64,000 bases of DNA from Gavia stellata (GCF_030936135.1 NC_082610.1:20904428-20968427); one strand, 5' to 3'. Shown: positions 1-11,505, numbered from the stretch's first letter. Notes: a model not told the origin generated them from the letters alone. Numbers and translations: made by a program.

Positions 1-1109
1 ACATTTCTCATCAGCACAGTAGGTGAGTCAAACTCGTGAACTCCCAGATGCCAATGTCATCACAGCAACCCAGCCTGGCGCCCATCCCATAACCCTGCAA
101 AGGGTTTTCTTTCGATCAAACCCAACAAGCCAGATCCAGTGAACCAGAACGACTTGGCCCTTGGTAGTGCAAACTCATGGTTGCAGGGAAGAGCAGGATA
201 AGGCTCAGGGAAAGGGAACAAAATTGGGAAGAGCTCTGGAGCAACTTCTGTCGGAGGAATGACTGGCTGAGCTCGGACTGCCCAGCCTGGGAAAGGGTGG
301 CGGAGGGACAGGGGAGAGGTCTGACATCAGGAGTGTCTGGAAAGGGTGGCTCTCTGCTCTTCTCTTTCCAGTTCACGATCTAGGCAACGACACAGTAAGC
401 CACCATGTGAGAAACCAGCTAACTAAATGAGATGATAGTTCTTTTGTTGGGTGGGACAACTTCTTGGTAGAGGATACTGTGGAAGCTAGCATCTGACACA
501 GCTTAAAAAGGCAATTGGATGAATAAATGGAAATAAAAACATCCACTGAGGCTTATCAGAAGCAAGTAAGACCTTTAGCTGTATACTGCAGGAGGCTGGA
601 GGAACATTTTGGGGGGGAAGTATCGTTGGGTGCTTACCCCAGTCTTATATTGTCCCCGAGCATCTGCTGTCAGGCATTGGCAGAAGACAATAAGCAGAAG
701 GGCAAGTAACCAGGAGGCAGCCAGCAGTTGTGAAGCAGTGGTATATGGAGGGCAAGGAAGCAGGCTGAAAAAAAAAAACATTTGCGGGAAAATCACAGGT
801 GCAGCACATTTCTAGTGGCCTTTCATCCGGGAAGACCGTGAGCTGCTTTGTGAATTGCTCGGGACAAAAGCAGGGCAATCCAGGAGACGCCTGTCTGCGT
901 GGCAATGATGAGAACAGATCTATGATAATGTGGTACTGTGAGCACAAGCACAGGTAAATAACATTACTGAGAAGTCCCTGTGAGGGCAACAAGACTAATT
1001 CTGTATGTATGGGGCTGAGCTGCAGTTTGTCTACGTATACAGACCTTTTCCTGCTTGGCTCGTACAACGTGACGAGGCAACGCTGAGCCCTTTCTTCTCT
1101 CTCTCTCAG
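1..1109. other. 5' flank / upstream intron of the synaptotagmin-like gene
   Basis: I recognise no coding exon here. The stretch ends in a CT-rich run and an AG acceptor at 1108-1109 that opens the first coding exon on the + strand, so at least one upstream exon (5' UTR or further N-terminal coding) must exist; I could not place it. No CpG island or clear promoter is visible, so the transcription start may lie left of the window. Confidence 0.4.
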
Positions 1110-1120
1110 AGGAACAAGAC

Positions 1121-1289
1121 ATGATACAGAAGAGCTCTGTCACGCTCTACTTGCACAGCTTACAGATGCCCTTTTCCAATACCTGGAAGTATGGGATCTT
1201 GGCATTAGCCATCCTCTTGCTCCTGGTAGCCCTGGCTATCTTAAGTTGCCAGATGTGTCAGCTCCAGAAACGTAACAGGACTGGAAAAA
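1121..1289 (+). CDS. Synaptotagmin-like coding exon 1 (N-terminus and transmembrane helix)
   Basis: The exon opens after a CT-rich acceptor (AG at 1108-1109), reaches ATG at 1121 and ends at a strong donor (gtaagt from 1290). It encodes 56 codons plus one base. Residues 24-43 form a leucine/alanine-rich transmembrane helix followed by Cys-Gln-Met-Cys and a basic run. This type I-like arrangement, with a short outside segment and cytosolic C2 domains, is standard for synaptotagmins. Confidence 0.75.
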
Positions 1290-4200
1290 GTAAGTATCAG
1301 GCTACAGTGCTCAGCAGCCACTGGGAGCCTGCGTTTCTGCTGCCCTTTCCTCTCAACAAGCATCTTCCACCCTGGGCCAAACACAGGAGCTCAGCTTTTA
1401 TGCTTCCAGCTGCCACCATTTCTGTCCTGGTCACTCTGTGGCAAGCTGCATGTCCATGATCTCCATTGAGATGGAGATCTTAACATCTCAAGGGGGATGT
1501 TAACCTCCCCTCAATAAGGGAGCAGGTTCCTCCTCTTAAAATGAAGTTAGCTCTATGTGCGAGAAGACAAGAGGTGGGAAACTGGGGCAGGTCGCCTCTC
1601 CTGGTTGTTACCTGCAAGGGGAAGAAACAAGGCACACATTACAGGATCCCACAAGCACGTCCTGCCCGTACAGTCGTAGCCTCGCTACAAGCCAGCTGCT
1701 TCTTCACCGGGCCAGACACATAAGCATGGCTTCCTCTGTCCTCTCCAGCTTAACTGTTATCTCACGCCCCAGGTGATACCAGGCTCACCAACTCTTCCTC
1801 GCTCTCCACAGTTCTTCCCAGCCTCCTGTCACCCAGCCTCAGCAACCCCACTCTGCCTGGATGGCTTTTACAAAAGAAAAAATAAAATAAAATAAAAAAA
1901 TTAAAATAAAATAAAATAAAATAAAATAAAGTAAAATAAAATAATTAAATTAAATTAAATTAAATTAAATTAATTATCTCTCGCACTTGCTTCTTCCTCC
2001 TCCTCTCCTTCTCAGCTGTGCAAGGTCACGAGCTGTGACCATGGCTCGCCCCGCTTCTCTCGTCCAGAAGCATCAGGCCCCAGTGCCATCTGAGCACAGC
2101 TCGCTAGACTGCTCCAAGATGCATTTTTATTGTAAGCAGGTCGCAGGGCTGTCCCAGAAACTCTAAAGTATACGGTATTCACACCAGGTGGTCAGTGCCA
2201 GCACCTGCATGATGGCAATGTTAACACCGAACCCTTCAGCAGATGCCACTAACGAGGTCTTGCTGGTGACAACACTGTCCCTGCAGGAAGAGAGGTTGAG
2301 CGAGGCCATAGGATCCACTGTCCTCCTACCCGTGCCCCAGGTGTTGGGGGAAGAAACACTGCCCACTGAGCTGGGATCTTTCCCAGCTGGACTAACCCTT
2401 CCCTCCAGGACAGGGATATGCACGAACGGAAGCAAATGTAAGTGTGAGACCGTGTGACAGCGATGTGTGCACCCACTGCACTAATTTTTGGGGCACCCTA
2501 TCTAAACTTTCTGCTTTCCAGAGACAGGATCCTCAGGGCTTTTTAAACTCTGGGCTCTCTAAAGGCTTTCACAAACTACCAAATAAAAATCCCACTCCAA
2601 GACTCTCATCACCATCATCTCCAAATGTCAGAATCTCCAAGCTGGATGGTGTTTACTCAGCTTTTCTTTATTCCCACAGAGAAGAGACGCCACAGCAAAG
2701 GCTGGCTTAGGATAAAGGCAGAGAATGGCATTTGGGGGAAGAAAACACCACCTCTTCTGCATGACACGGCTAAGCAGAGCAATGCTGATATCAAGGCAAG
2801 TACACTGAAGCTAGGGCAAAGTCAAGAGCCGTCCTCATTTTCAGAAACCCCACAGGGTCAAGCGATGAAATGATTGACAGTCTGGTAAAAAACAAGACCC
2901 AAAAACCTATGGCAAGAAAACATACAAAGAGAGGGACTCTCGGGCTGAAAGGAATGGAGGGAGAAACAAAGGAGAAGAGAAGAGAAGAGAAGAGAAGAGA
3001 AGAGAAGAGAAGAGAAGAGAAGAGAAGAGAAGAGAAGAGAAGAGAAGGGAAGGGAAGGGAAGGGAAGGGAAGGGAAGGGAAGGGAAGGGAAGGGAAGGGA
3101 AGGGAAGGGAAGGGAAGGGAAGGGAAGGGAAGGGAAGAGAAGAGAAGAGAAGAGAAGAGAAGAGAAGAGAAGAGAAGAGAAGGGAAGGGAAGGGAAGGGA
3201 AGGGAAGGGAAGGGAAGGGAAGGGAAGGGAAGGGAAGGGAAGGGAAGGGAAGGGAAGAGAAGAGAAGAGAAGAGAAGAGAAGAGAAGAGAAGAGAAGAGA
3301 AGAGAAGAGAAGAGAAGAGAAGAGAAGAGAAGAGAAGAATAGGATAGAATGGAATAGAATACAATACAGTACAATATATTCTATATAAAATAAAATATTG
3401 CTCTTCTACTTAAACAGAACCTCTTCACATGCGGTCACAGGGCCACGTGTGCACCAGGGCCACACGTCTGCTCGTCCCTGTGTCCCTGGCAGGACACAGA
3501 GACACACAACAGGGAAGTGGGGAGCAAAGCACTGATGCGTCAGGTCAGCAGCCAACCCCACCGCCGTGATTGTAGAGGTATTGCAGCCCACCCACAGCAC
3601 CTGTGCACTCGGTTGCCATCCTCCGTTGCCCCTCAGCCTCCCAGAGGGTTCTAGAAGTAGCCTGGGTAAGTCCTGGATGGCAAATTCAGATTTTGACCTC
3701 TTCTGAAGGGGGCTGCTGGGATGCGCCAGCTCTTAGGGCCGCAAGCGAAAGAGAGCAGATAGATAGATGGGTATCCCAGTGTGTGACATGGACCTTTGCT
3801 CCTGCTTCCAGGCGCGTTAAGGAGAGTTGCAGAGCTTACGAAGTCTGTTGCTGAAGGAAGTGAAAACACTGGCAGAGCAATTCCTGGGGAAACTGTTGCA
3901 AAATCTCCCCTCTCACTTGATCAAAAGTTTGACTTCCACTTGCTTCTCCTTTAGCCGTCTCTTAAATTTTTATGGGAAAAAAGCAATCGCAAACCTTTCC
4001 CATCCCCTCTCCCTCCCCCATGACTGAAGAGACCCCGTTTCTTCTCCACCTCCAGCCTGCATCTCTGTTACTGTACGTGGTTTCCAGTAAGATGAATTCC
4101 TCAAGTTCCTGGAGACGTCCCACAGCTGGCCAGGGCTGACTGCGAGGGGGAAGCCCAGGCACGCAGCCCTGCCGCGCAGCGCTGGGGCCGGGGCAGAGCC

Positions 4201-7200
4201 GGCTCGGCGACAGGAGAGAGGAGCCGGCACCAAAATACCACCGGCAGCTGCGAAGTACAAAATGGCTATTAGAGGGTTGCAGCTGCTCGTCTCTAATTAA
4301 GAGAAGAGCCAACGCCAGAAAGAAAAGCACAGTGAGAGGGGGGAAAAAAGGCTGAAAGAGAGCCCGTCCTGCACGACCAGGGGCGAGGAAAGCAGCTGGT
4401 TTGGCGTGCTCGCTCTCCCTCCTGCAGCAGAGCTGTCGGGCTCTGCTGTGTGTTTCCCTCGCTGCCCGGCCCGAGCTTACCCGTGGCTCCCCAGCGAGGC
4501 CGGGCCCTTTCCAGCCTTGCCTTCCCCACGGCCTGAACCAGGACTCGATGTGCCAGGGAGCCGACCTGCCGGGAGAGGGGAGCGCGCCGGGCGCTGGGGT
4601 ACCGCAGAAGCCCTCACGGGTCCCCTGGCTCTACCGCAAAGGCACCAGGTCTAAACACACCTTCTTCTCTTCCTACCGTCGTAGGAACAGGAGGGAAGTT
4701 CCACACCACCAGACTGTAAAAGACCCATCTCTCTTTGCCTCTTGTCCTCATTTTCCTCAGGTGGAGGTGCTGCGAACTGAGCTGGGCGAGCGCTGCGCCT
4801 GTCTCCTCTCCTCCTCCAGCAGGACCGAGGACATCAGCAGCACGAGCAGCGATTCGGGGCTCCTGCCCCGCTCCCGGGGCACGCTGAAGTTCTCCCTCCT
4901 CTACTGCAGAGAGCGATGCGAGCTGCTTTTGACCGACCTGGAGGCCCGGGGGCTGCCTGGCCGTGGGTGTGCTGAGTCCGCCATCCGGGTCCGACTGCTG
5001 AGGCAGGTCCCATCCCACATCCCCGGGCTCCAGTGCGTGGTCCAGGAGTGGCGAAGCCAGGTGGTGAAGAACTGCAGCAGGCCAGCCTTTGGGGACCACT
5101 TTGTCTGCTCCCTGCAGGATGCCGAGGTAGAGAAGAGCACCCTGAAGCTGGAGGTGAGAAGGGGTGCTAGCTCAGCAGACGTAAAGAAGGGTACCTTGAC
5201 CAGAGAAGAAATGTGTAACAGCTTCTGGAGATGTTTCCTTCTCTTACCCCTCCGAGGGACATAGAGGGGGTTAGTCACCAGGTCCTCTCAGAGCACAGCC
5301 AGCCGGGAGGTTGGCCCTTTGGCCACACGGGTAAGACCAAGATTGACAATTACCATCAGCAGCACCCAGAAGGTTAGCGTGTCCAAAGAAGGGTGACGAA
5401 GCTGGTGAGGGGTCTGGAGCACAAGTCTGATGAGGAGCAGCTGAGGGAGCTGGGGTTGTTCAGCCTGGAGAAGAGGAGGCTGAGGGGAGACCTCATCGCT
5501 CTCTACAACTACCTGAAAGGGGGTTGTGGTGAGGTGGGTGTTGGTCTCTTCTCCCAAGTGACAAGTGATAGGACAAGAGGAAATGGCCTCAAGTTGTGCC
5601 AGGGGAGGTTCAGGCTGGATATTAGGAAAAATGTCTTCACTGAGAGAGTGGTGAAGCATTGGAAGAGGCTGCCCAGGGAGGTGGTGGAGTCACCATCCCT
5701 GGAGGTGTTCAAGGAATGTGTGGACGAGGCATTGTGGGACATGGTTTAATGGGCATGGTGGGGTTGGGTTGATGGTTGGACTTGATGATCTTACAGGTCT
5801 TTTCCAACCTTAGTGATTCTGTGATTCTGTGAAAGCCTAGAACCCCTAAAACACTTTACCTTTCAAAGGGTGTCCTACTAATTTCTCAGGTGTTTTATTT
5901 TTGGGCTCTGCAGTATTGATGTGGGGGGGGATTTGATTTCCCCGAACTCTGTTTCCCGGTGCTCTGTGTTGTCCCGTCCCTTGCCACAGGCATTCCCTGT
6001 GGAAATATGCTTGGATGCACGGTCCTGCAGCAGGATGCGGCATAGAAACCGAGGCCTGGGGTAAATGTGTGGGGCTGCAGTGAGTGAGCTGAGGGATATC
6101 GTACAGTGCAGGGAGAGCAGAGCTAGCTCTAATGGAGACAACACGGTGAGCAGAAGCAGCCTACGACTACTGTTAGCCTCTTTTCCCTAACTCTTTGTTA
6201 CTCTCGTTTGGCTGCTGCTGACCTGCCTCATCTAGAGCTCGTTTGGGTCTAGCTGCAGGTGTGACACTGCAGATCTACCTGTGAATGCCCAGGGATTTTA
6301 AATGTACACCGTGCCCTGGCAACAGATAGCTGTGAGACATCCTCTAGGCTGGGATGGATTTGAGACGTGGGCTGAGGGGACAGCAGTGAAGACATTACTG
6401 GTGAAATACACAGCAGACAGGTCATTTTCCAACCAACTGTTCCCTGTGAATGATCTGCAGACACCACGAGCTAGCAGTAAGAAAGGGCATGAAGCTGAAG
6501 TCTTGGTACTTTGAACCCCTTGTCTCATTACACCGTGGTGCCCAGGAGCTCGGCTGGAGGCAGAGGGAAGTGGATCACCTGGAAATCTGGAGCTGCACTA
6601 ACAGCAGAATGAAGTACCACAGAGTTGGTCTCAAGGTGTTAGCTATAGGTGTAACCACTCAGGGATAGACGGCTTTCCCGGGGACACGTAATCCTTTAAT
6701 GGTCTCTGGCAGGTTTTACTCCCTCCCAGGAGCAGCCGGCAATTGCTATTTCAAAAGACATCAGTAGACTAGACGGCTTGTACGTCTCAACCTGAATCGT
6801 GATTTCCCATGTGTTGCTACAGATCTCGTGTTCCTTGACAAGTGTCCGGTTGCACGTCTCTTCAAAGCCCCTTTGATCTGGCCATTAAGTTTTCCTGTGG
6901 TAGCCAGCAGCAAAGCCAGGGAGCTTAGACCAGACGCGGGAAATGGCCACATGCTGGAGAGCCGCATGCTGGAGAAACAGCTGTGGAGGGGAGACACAAA
7001 GAGGGGACTGAAGCCTTGTGTGAGCACCCGCAGTGACGGCCCCGAACTGCCATGATGCAAGTGTGGGCAGCTGGCAGAGGACATGGCCCTTGTGCAAGGG
7101 GATTCCAGCACCCGCCTGCTCCTCCGGCCAGCCCTGGCAGGGATCAAACCTTGCACGGAGGAAAGGCAGGACTCAGCAAGATCAGAGGGGCCGTGGCCTT

Positions 7201-10200
7201 CACACAGCCTGGTCAAGCTGGTCTGAGAAAGGGGACAGGGCAAGGTGATGCCGCTTGATGTTCCTGTAGGCAGATGTCCAAGAACAATAGGGCATTAGCA
7301 GAGATGGAAGCATAGCAGAAGTTTTTTCAGGTGATACCACTGAAAGAAGCATCTGAATTTTACTCCTTGGCATGGGCCGCCTTTGCTATCATGACAGCCC
7401 AATCATGACCCCCTAAAAAGCCCATGGGTGAGAATGGAAACACATGAAAACAGGCCCTAAAGGCAGGTAGCTCCCCTTGAGTGAGGTTCAGCTGCGGTCC
7501 ATGTGGATGCACTTGTGGCACAGCTCCATCCTGCACCTCACCCCCATGGACACGCTTTTTCTCTCTCTCCCACAGGTTCAACGGTTCGACAAATACTCCA
7601 GAAACTCTGCACTGGGGGAAGTCAGGGTCACCCTGAGCGAGCTAAAGGCCTCCCAAAGCTTGGTCTTCTGTGAAGAGCTGCAGAAGACTACAAAGGTGAT
7701 GAGTCTATCACATGGCCTTGCCCTGTGTGCCCACACAGTGGCCAGGGAGCTGCATCTCAACACAGCCATCCCTTCATTTTATTAATGAAAAATCCCCACC
7801 CTGCATCCTTGGGGACCATCTGTGCGATATTCACGGTAGCAGATCCCTTCTGCTCCCAGCACACTCCTCAGGTAGGATCTGTAGGAAGATAGGGCTTTGC
7901 AGGGATGGAGTCTGGAATTGCATCTTAAAGGTGACATCTCCAGGAAGGGTGAAGGCATATTGGTGACCAAGCTTATGTTGCAGCACCTTCTCCACCCACA
8001 GAGACAAGAGTTTGCTGTGCATTACACTGGTGGCCATTTCGTTTGTTTAAATAGACTGATGGCCCAAAATGAAGACCAGTGATGTGTTCCAATAAGGAAT
8101 TAATAGCGATTTTAAAATGTTAGAGGTCTATTTTAAGGGGTTACTAACGACAGTAGTGTATTTTATAACAGAGAACAAGTGGCATCTCAAGTCCAGCAAC
8201 CTGAACCATTAACTGTTTGTAAGGAACATCTATTCATTCCTTATACGTGGGAAGTTGATGTAAAATGTGAGCAACATGGCAAAGTCTACAGCCTGCAGGG
8301 CCGTAAGAATTAGTGCTTTAGTACCATAAAATTCACACAGATGCACGTGGATGTAGTCTGTACCGTACTACCTCGTGCAGACATGTTTGATTGGACTCAA
8401 AACTCAGAAGACATCCTTACGTCCAGGTTATCCAGACACAGGAGAACAGGGACTCTTCTGTTCCTTTCTTGGAGAAAGGGAAACTACCACGCTGAACAAA
8501 TAAAGAGCAGATGCTGGCAATTGTTAAAAAGTTAAAAAGCCAAAATTCAGTCTCAAGAAAACCACTGAAGAGCAGGATATGGCCAGCATGCTGTGGTGGC
8601 CCTGCAGTCTCTGTTGCTGAGGCCCCAAGAGCACACTCATGAGCTGCAGGAAGGTTAACATGTGGCCTTGGTGGCTGCAGGGGTTGTTGCACTGGGTGTC
8701 TGCTCACCACGTGCCCATATGCCTTTCACAGGACGTCGTGGGAGAAGTGCTTGTGTCACTAAAGTGCCTCCCCATCTCTCAGAGGATAGAGGTCGGGCTG
8801 CTCAAGGCAAAAACTACATCCCCTCGAAGCACTGCAGGTAAGAGTAAGGGGTTTATATCTGCTCTTGTGGCTGCTCCAGTCTTTATTCTGCTGCCTGCTA
8901 TCTTTATCTTTCCCACCCAGAGGGATGGGGAGGTGTTGGAGAGAAAGGTCCCTTGCATGCCCGTTGCACCCCGACAAGCGCTGCTGAATCAGCCCGTAAG
9001 CCTGTCTAGCCTAGGGACTGTCTCTGACACAGGACAAAGTAGTATGGAGAGAAGACAGCCGTGATACTCCCCCTCCGTACTCACCGTGCCTCTTCCAATT
9101 CACGCCTTGGAGATTTCTTGAGCTGGGGTTGGCTTCTGTGTATTTAGAAATCCCCAGTGGACTTCTCCTCCCTGCATTCCTCCTGTCTCCCCTTGAGTCC
9201 ACGCTAACATTTAGCATTCACAGTGCCCTGTAGCAGGGACTTCCACGCCAGACTACACCTCTGTGAAGAACCGCCTTCCCTTGGTAGCCTTGACCTTGCT
9301 GCCTCCATCTGCTGCTCGCAAGAAAGCTGTCGCACTGCCCTGAGCTGCTGCACAGCCCCCAGCTCATCTCAGCAAGGCGGCCATCTGATCTTAGATCCCG
9401 TGAGTTTTGACATGGGAGCTGCTTTGGTTGGCTCATCACGCTAATGGAATGCCCAGCTACTTTTCTCAGGCGACGCCTTCAACTCCTCTTCCCTCTATCA
9501 CAGGACCTGAATTCCATTTCTCTGCTCGGCAGAGACCTGAAGACCACACTTCATCGCAGTCCTGTTGCCCTCAGTATAGGACCAACTTGTTTTTCCTCTT
9601 GAGGATGCCCTGGGCTGGGGGCAGTGCAGAGATATTACAGTGCTCCTCGGGGATGGAACCAGAGCATCACTATCATCCTTCAATCTCCGCTGATGAGATG
9701 GCCCTCTGAGGCCACGGATGCTTGAGAGCAGCCTTAGAGATGCTCTGCATTGCAGATAAGCTGTAGACAGCTCCCTACCCTGAGAAGGCTGAGGTACAGC
9801 CACCTTTTTCTCCTGTAACCCAACATTTGACGCACAATGCAACAACACTTCCAATTTCGGGCCCTTGTGTTATGGGGGTTTCTCCCCTGCAACATCCAGC
9901 TAGTTGGAGGAACGGAGGGAAGGGAAGATCCGTCGCTTTTCCTTCTGTAGTGCTCAGCACGTAAAGAGCGAGAAGATAGGCAGCCCTTTTGCTCACCTCG
10001 CTTTGTGTCCTGCTCTCCCTCTTAGTTGTATGTCCAAGGTTTCCCCTTGGGACTGGGAAAAGCGCAGCAGACTCCAAATTCTTGAGCTGGTCTCTCCTGA
10101 GCTGAACTCTTCCCACAGCCTTAAATGCTCAAAAGATCTTCTCATCCGTCCCTCTAAAGCCACTCTTTTCCATTTCGCTAATCAAATACAGGCAAAGCAA

Positions 10201-11505
10201 TCGCAAAGGCTCCTCTCTGTTGCTTCTTTCTGAGCTTTGCTGCAGGTGTTGGATTTAGCATAAGCGCTTACAGGGCTAATAGGAATAAATCCTTTCCTCC
10301 ATCACCCTGTTTCTACTAACTTCAGAGCTTGTTCCACAACTACAGAGACTACTCTGAGGTAGTCCTTGTTAAATCATGCTCTACTATTATAGGATGGTGA
10401 GGTCCTACCAGGTCCTACTAGCTATGTACCTACCAAGATGCGATTGCCTTGGCCAAGTGGTCTGATTTCCAGCAGTACTGAAGCCAGCACAAGCTTCATT
10501 ACTAGTTTTGAGAAATGTGGGATCGAGCCTGGAGAGTTGCAATATTCAGTTCTAATCAACACACAGCCCTTTTCCAGTATAACTTTTTCCAGCATGACAT
10601 TTTGGGCCCCTCAGTACAAGAAGGACACTGAGGTGCTGGAGTGTGTCCAGAGAAGGGTGACGGAGCTGGTGAGGGGTCTGGAGCACAAGTCTGATGAGGA
10701 GCGGCTGAGGGAGCTGGGGTTGTTCAGTCTGGAGAAGAGGAGGCTGAGGGGAGACCTCATCGCTCTCTGCAACTACCTGAAAGGGGGTTGTGGTGAGGTG
10801 GGTGTTGGTCTCTTCTCCCAAGTGACGAGTGATAAGACAAGAGGAAATGGCCTCAAGTTGCACCAGGGGAGGTTTAGGCTGGATATTAGGAAAAACTTCT
10901 TCACTGAGAGAGTGGTGAAGCATTGGAAGAGGCTGCCCAGGGAGGTGGTGGAGTCACCATCCCTGGAGGTGTTCGAGGAACGTGTGGATGTGGCACTGTG
11001 GGACATGGTTGAGTGGGCATGGTGGGGTTGGGTTGATGGTTGGACTTGATGATCCTACAGGTCTTTTCCAACCTTAATGATTCTGTGATTCTGTGGTTCT
11101 GTGACTACCTTACGCAATATTACGTCTATATTTGAAATGCCCAGCTCTGGGACAGAGATAGATACCCCAACGTTTCGTTTCTCCTTTCTCTTCCCCATCC
11201 CAGATGTATACGCGAGGATAGATGTTTCCTGCAGACACCACAGAAAAAAGCACCAGAAGTCCAGGCCACGGGCCCACACACCGCTCATCATCTTCAACGA
11301 GACTTTCCTCTTCCACATGCCTGAGCCTCCAGCGTGGGACTGCACGGTCCTGGTCTCCATTTATGAAGTGGACTCAGACCCCAGGCATCTCGTTGGACAG
11401 GCCACCCTGGGGAAGAGAAGGGCGAACGCAGCAGCTGAGCACTGGGACCTCATGATAAAGTCCATCCAGCAGCCCGTAGCTCAATGGCACCCTCTGCTCA
11501 TTTAG
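1121..11505 (+). CDS. Synaptotagmin-family protein, 401 aa, six coding exons (whole gene span)
   Basis: Six exons (1121-1289, 2680-2795, 4761-5153, 7576-7695, 8732-8837, 11204-11505) join in phase: 1206 nt, 401 residues plus stop, a usual synaptotagmin length. Order: short N-terminus; one transmembrane helix at about residues 24-43; membrane-proximal cysteines (43, 46) followed by a strongly basic stretch (50-63); a serine-rich linker (112-127); C2A (about 133-262) and C2B (about 268-401). C2B has the family landmarks GEVLVSL, a basic strand (about 312-320), FNE (332-334) and a C-terminal WHPL motif (396-399). Most calcium-ligand aspartates are missing, so calcium-independent membrane trafficking or tethering is inferred. 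The paralogue is unresolved; it resembles the divergent SYT8/12/13/15 group, so no symbol is given. The start codon is the first ATG in exon 1, but that exon is open upstream to its acceptor, so more N-terminal residues are possible. Confidence 0.82.
1872..1976. repeat. AT-rich pentanucleotide satellite (AAAAT)n grading into (AAATT)n
   Basis: A period-5 array in intron 1 of the synaptotagmin-like gene. The left part is AAAAT units with a few interruptions; the right part switches to AAATT units from about 1944. Confidence 0.9.
2680..2795 (+). CDS. Synaptotagmin-like coding exon 2 (basic juxtamembrane linker), likely GC donor
   Basis: The acceptor is a pyrimidine-rich run ending ttcccacag (AG at 2678-2679). 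The first two bases complete the codon begun in exon 1 (A + AG = Lys), and 38 more codons follow to AAG at 2795. The next bases are GCAAGT, which matches the consensus of GC-AG introns, and the resulting phase 0 fits exon 3 exactly. The peptide continues the basic juxtamembrane stretch (KKRRHSK). A GT donor was not found at a phase-compatible position. If the GC donor is wrong, the exon end is wrong but the exon itself may stand. Confidence 0.68.
2971..3379. repeat. Purine-rich pentanucleotide satellite with alternating AGAAG and GGAAG blocks
   Basis: Period-5 array on a pure purine strand in intron 2 of the synaptotagmin-like gene. Blocks alternate: AGAAG about 2972-3045, GGAAG about 3046-3136, AGAAG about 3137-3180, GGAAG about 3181-3256, AGAAG about 3257-3338. 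A decayed A/T-rich period-5 tail runs to about 3379. Long open frames across it on both strands are artefacts of the repeat. Confidence 0.95.
4761..5153 (+). CDS. Synaptotagmin-like coding exon 3 (linker and most of C2A)
   Basis: The acceptor is ttttcctcag (AG at 4759-4760) and the donor gtgaga starts at 5154; 131 codons, phase 0 at both ends. It encodes the serine-rich linker and then the C2A beta strands ([22 protein letters not shown]). Where calcium-binding C2A domains carry loop-1 aspartates, this one has [10 protein letters not shown] with none. The exon continues through the fourth to sixth strands (FGDHFVCSL) and ends before loop 3. Open frame continues upstream of the acceptor, but with no family signature. 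Confidence 0.85.
5376..5832 (+). mobile_element. CR1 LINE fragment (3' end), sense to the host gene
   Basis: 5'-truncated CR1 in intron 3 of the synaptotagmin-like gene. It retains an open stretch for the reverse-transcriptase C-terminus ([39 protein letters not shown]) and ends with the CR1 tail (two ATTCTGTG units at about 5816-5832). It has no poly(A), as is normal for CR1. It is closely similar to the copy at 10.6-11.1 kb. Confidence 0.93.
7576..7695 (+). CDS. Synaptotagmin-like coding exon 4 (end of C2A)
   Basis: The acceptor is ctctctcccacag (AG at 7574-7575) and the donor gtgatg starts at 7696; 40 codons, phase 0 at both ends. The peptide carries the loop-3 region [14 protein letters not shown], aligning with the DFDRFSKHDIIGE-type region of calcium-binding synaptotagmins. 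Only one of the usual aspartates (Asp231) remains. Confidence 0.88.
8732..8837 (+). CDS. Synaptotagmin-like coding exon 5 (start of C2B)
   Basis: The acceptor is cctttcacag (AG at 8730-8731) and the donor gtaaga starts at 8838; 35 codons plus one base. It begins [14 protein letters not shown], the characteristic first strand of a synaptotagmin C2B domain, and continues to IEVGLLKAK. The C2B loop 1 lacks the first calcium-ligand aspartate. Confidence 0.9.
10604..11103 (+). mobile_element. CR1 LINE fragment (3' end), sense to the host gene, just upstream of the last exon
   Basis: 5'-truncated CR1 in intron 5. It has an open RT C-terminal segment nearly identical in translation to the copy at 5.4-5.8 kb and a tail of ATTCTGTG-like units at 11081-11102. 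It ends about 100 bases before the acceptor of the final coding exon. Confidence 0.93.
11204..11505 (+). CDS. Synaptotagmin-like coding exon 6 (most of C2B, stop codon)
   Basis: The acceptor is ttccccatcccag (AG at 11202-11203). Two bases complete the exon-5 codon (G + AT = Asp302), then 99 codons and TAG at 11503-11505. It encodes a basic strand ([10 protein letters not shown]), FNETFLF, the loop-3 region YEVDSDPRH and the C-terminal WHPL motif near which nearly all synaptotagmins end. Confidence 0.93.

Noticed and set aside
2858-3388. Open frames of about 155-172 codons on both strands
   Set aside because: They are translations of the pentanucleotide satellite; a period-5 array without stop triplets stays open in several frames.
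4401-4760. Upstream extension of synaptotagmin-like exon 3
   Set aside because: The frame is open, but a strong pyrimidine-rich acceptor sits at 4750-4760, the exon 2 phase fits it, and the upstream peptide shows no family feature.
5393-5749. Open frame of 118 codons as a host gene
   Set aside because: It is the CR1 reverse-transcriptase C-terminus; the same applies to the open frames at 10.4-11.05, 23.2-23.5 and 39.8-40.1 kb.
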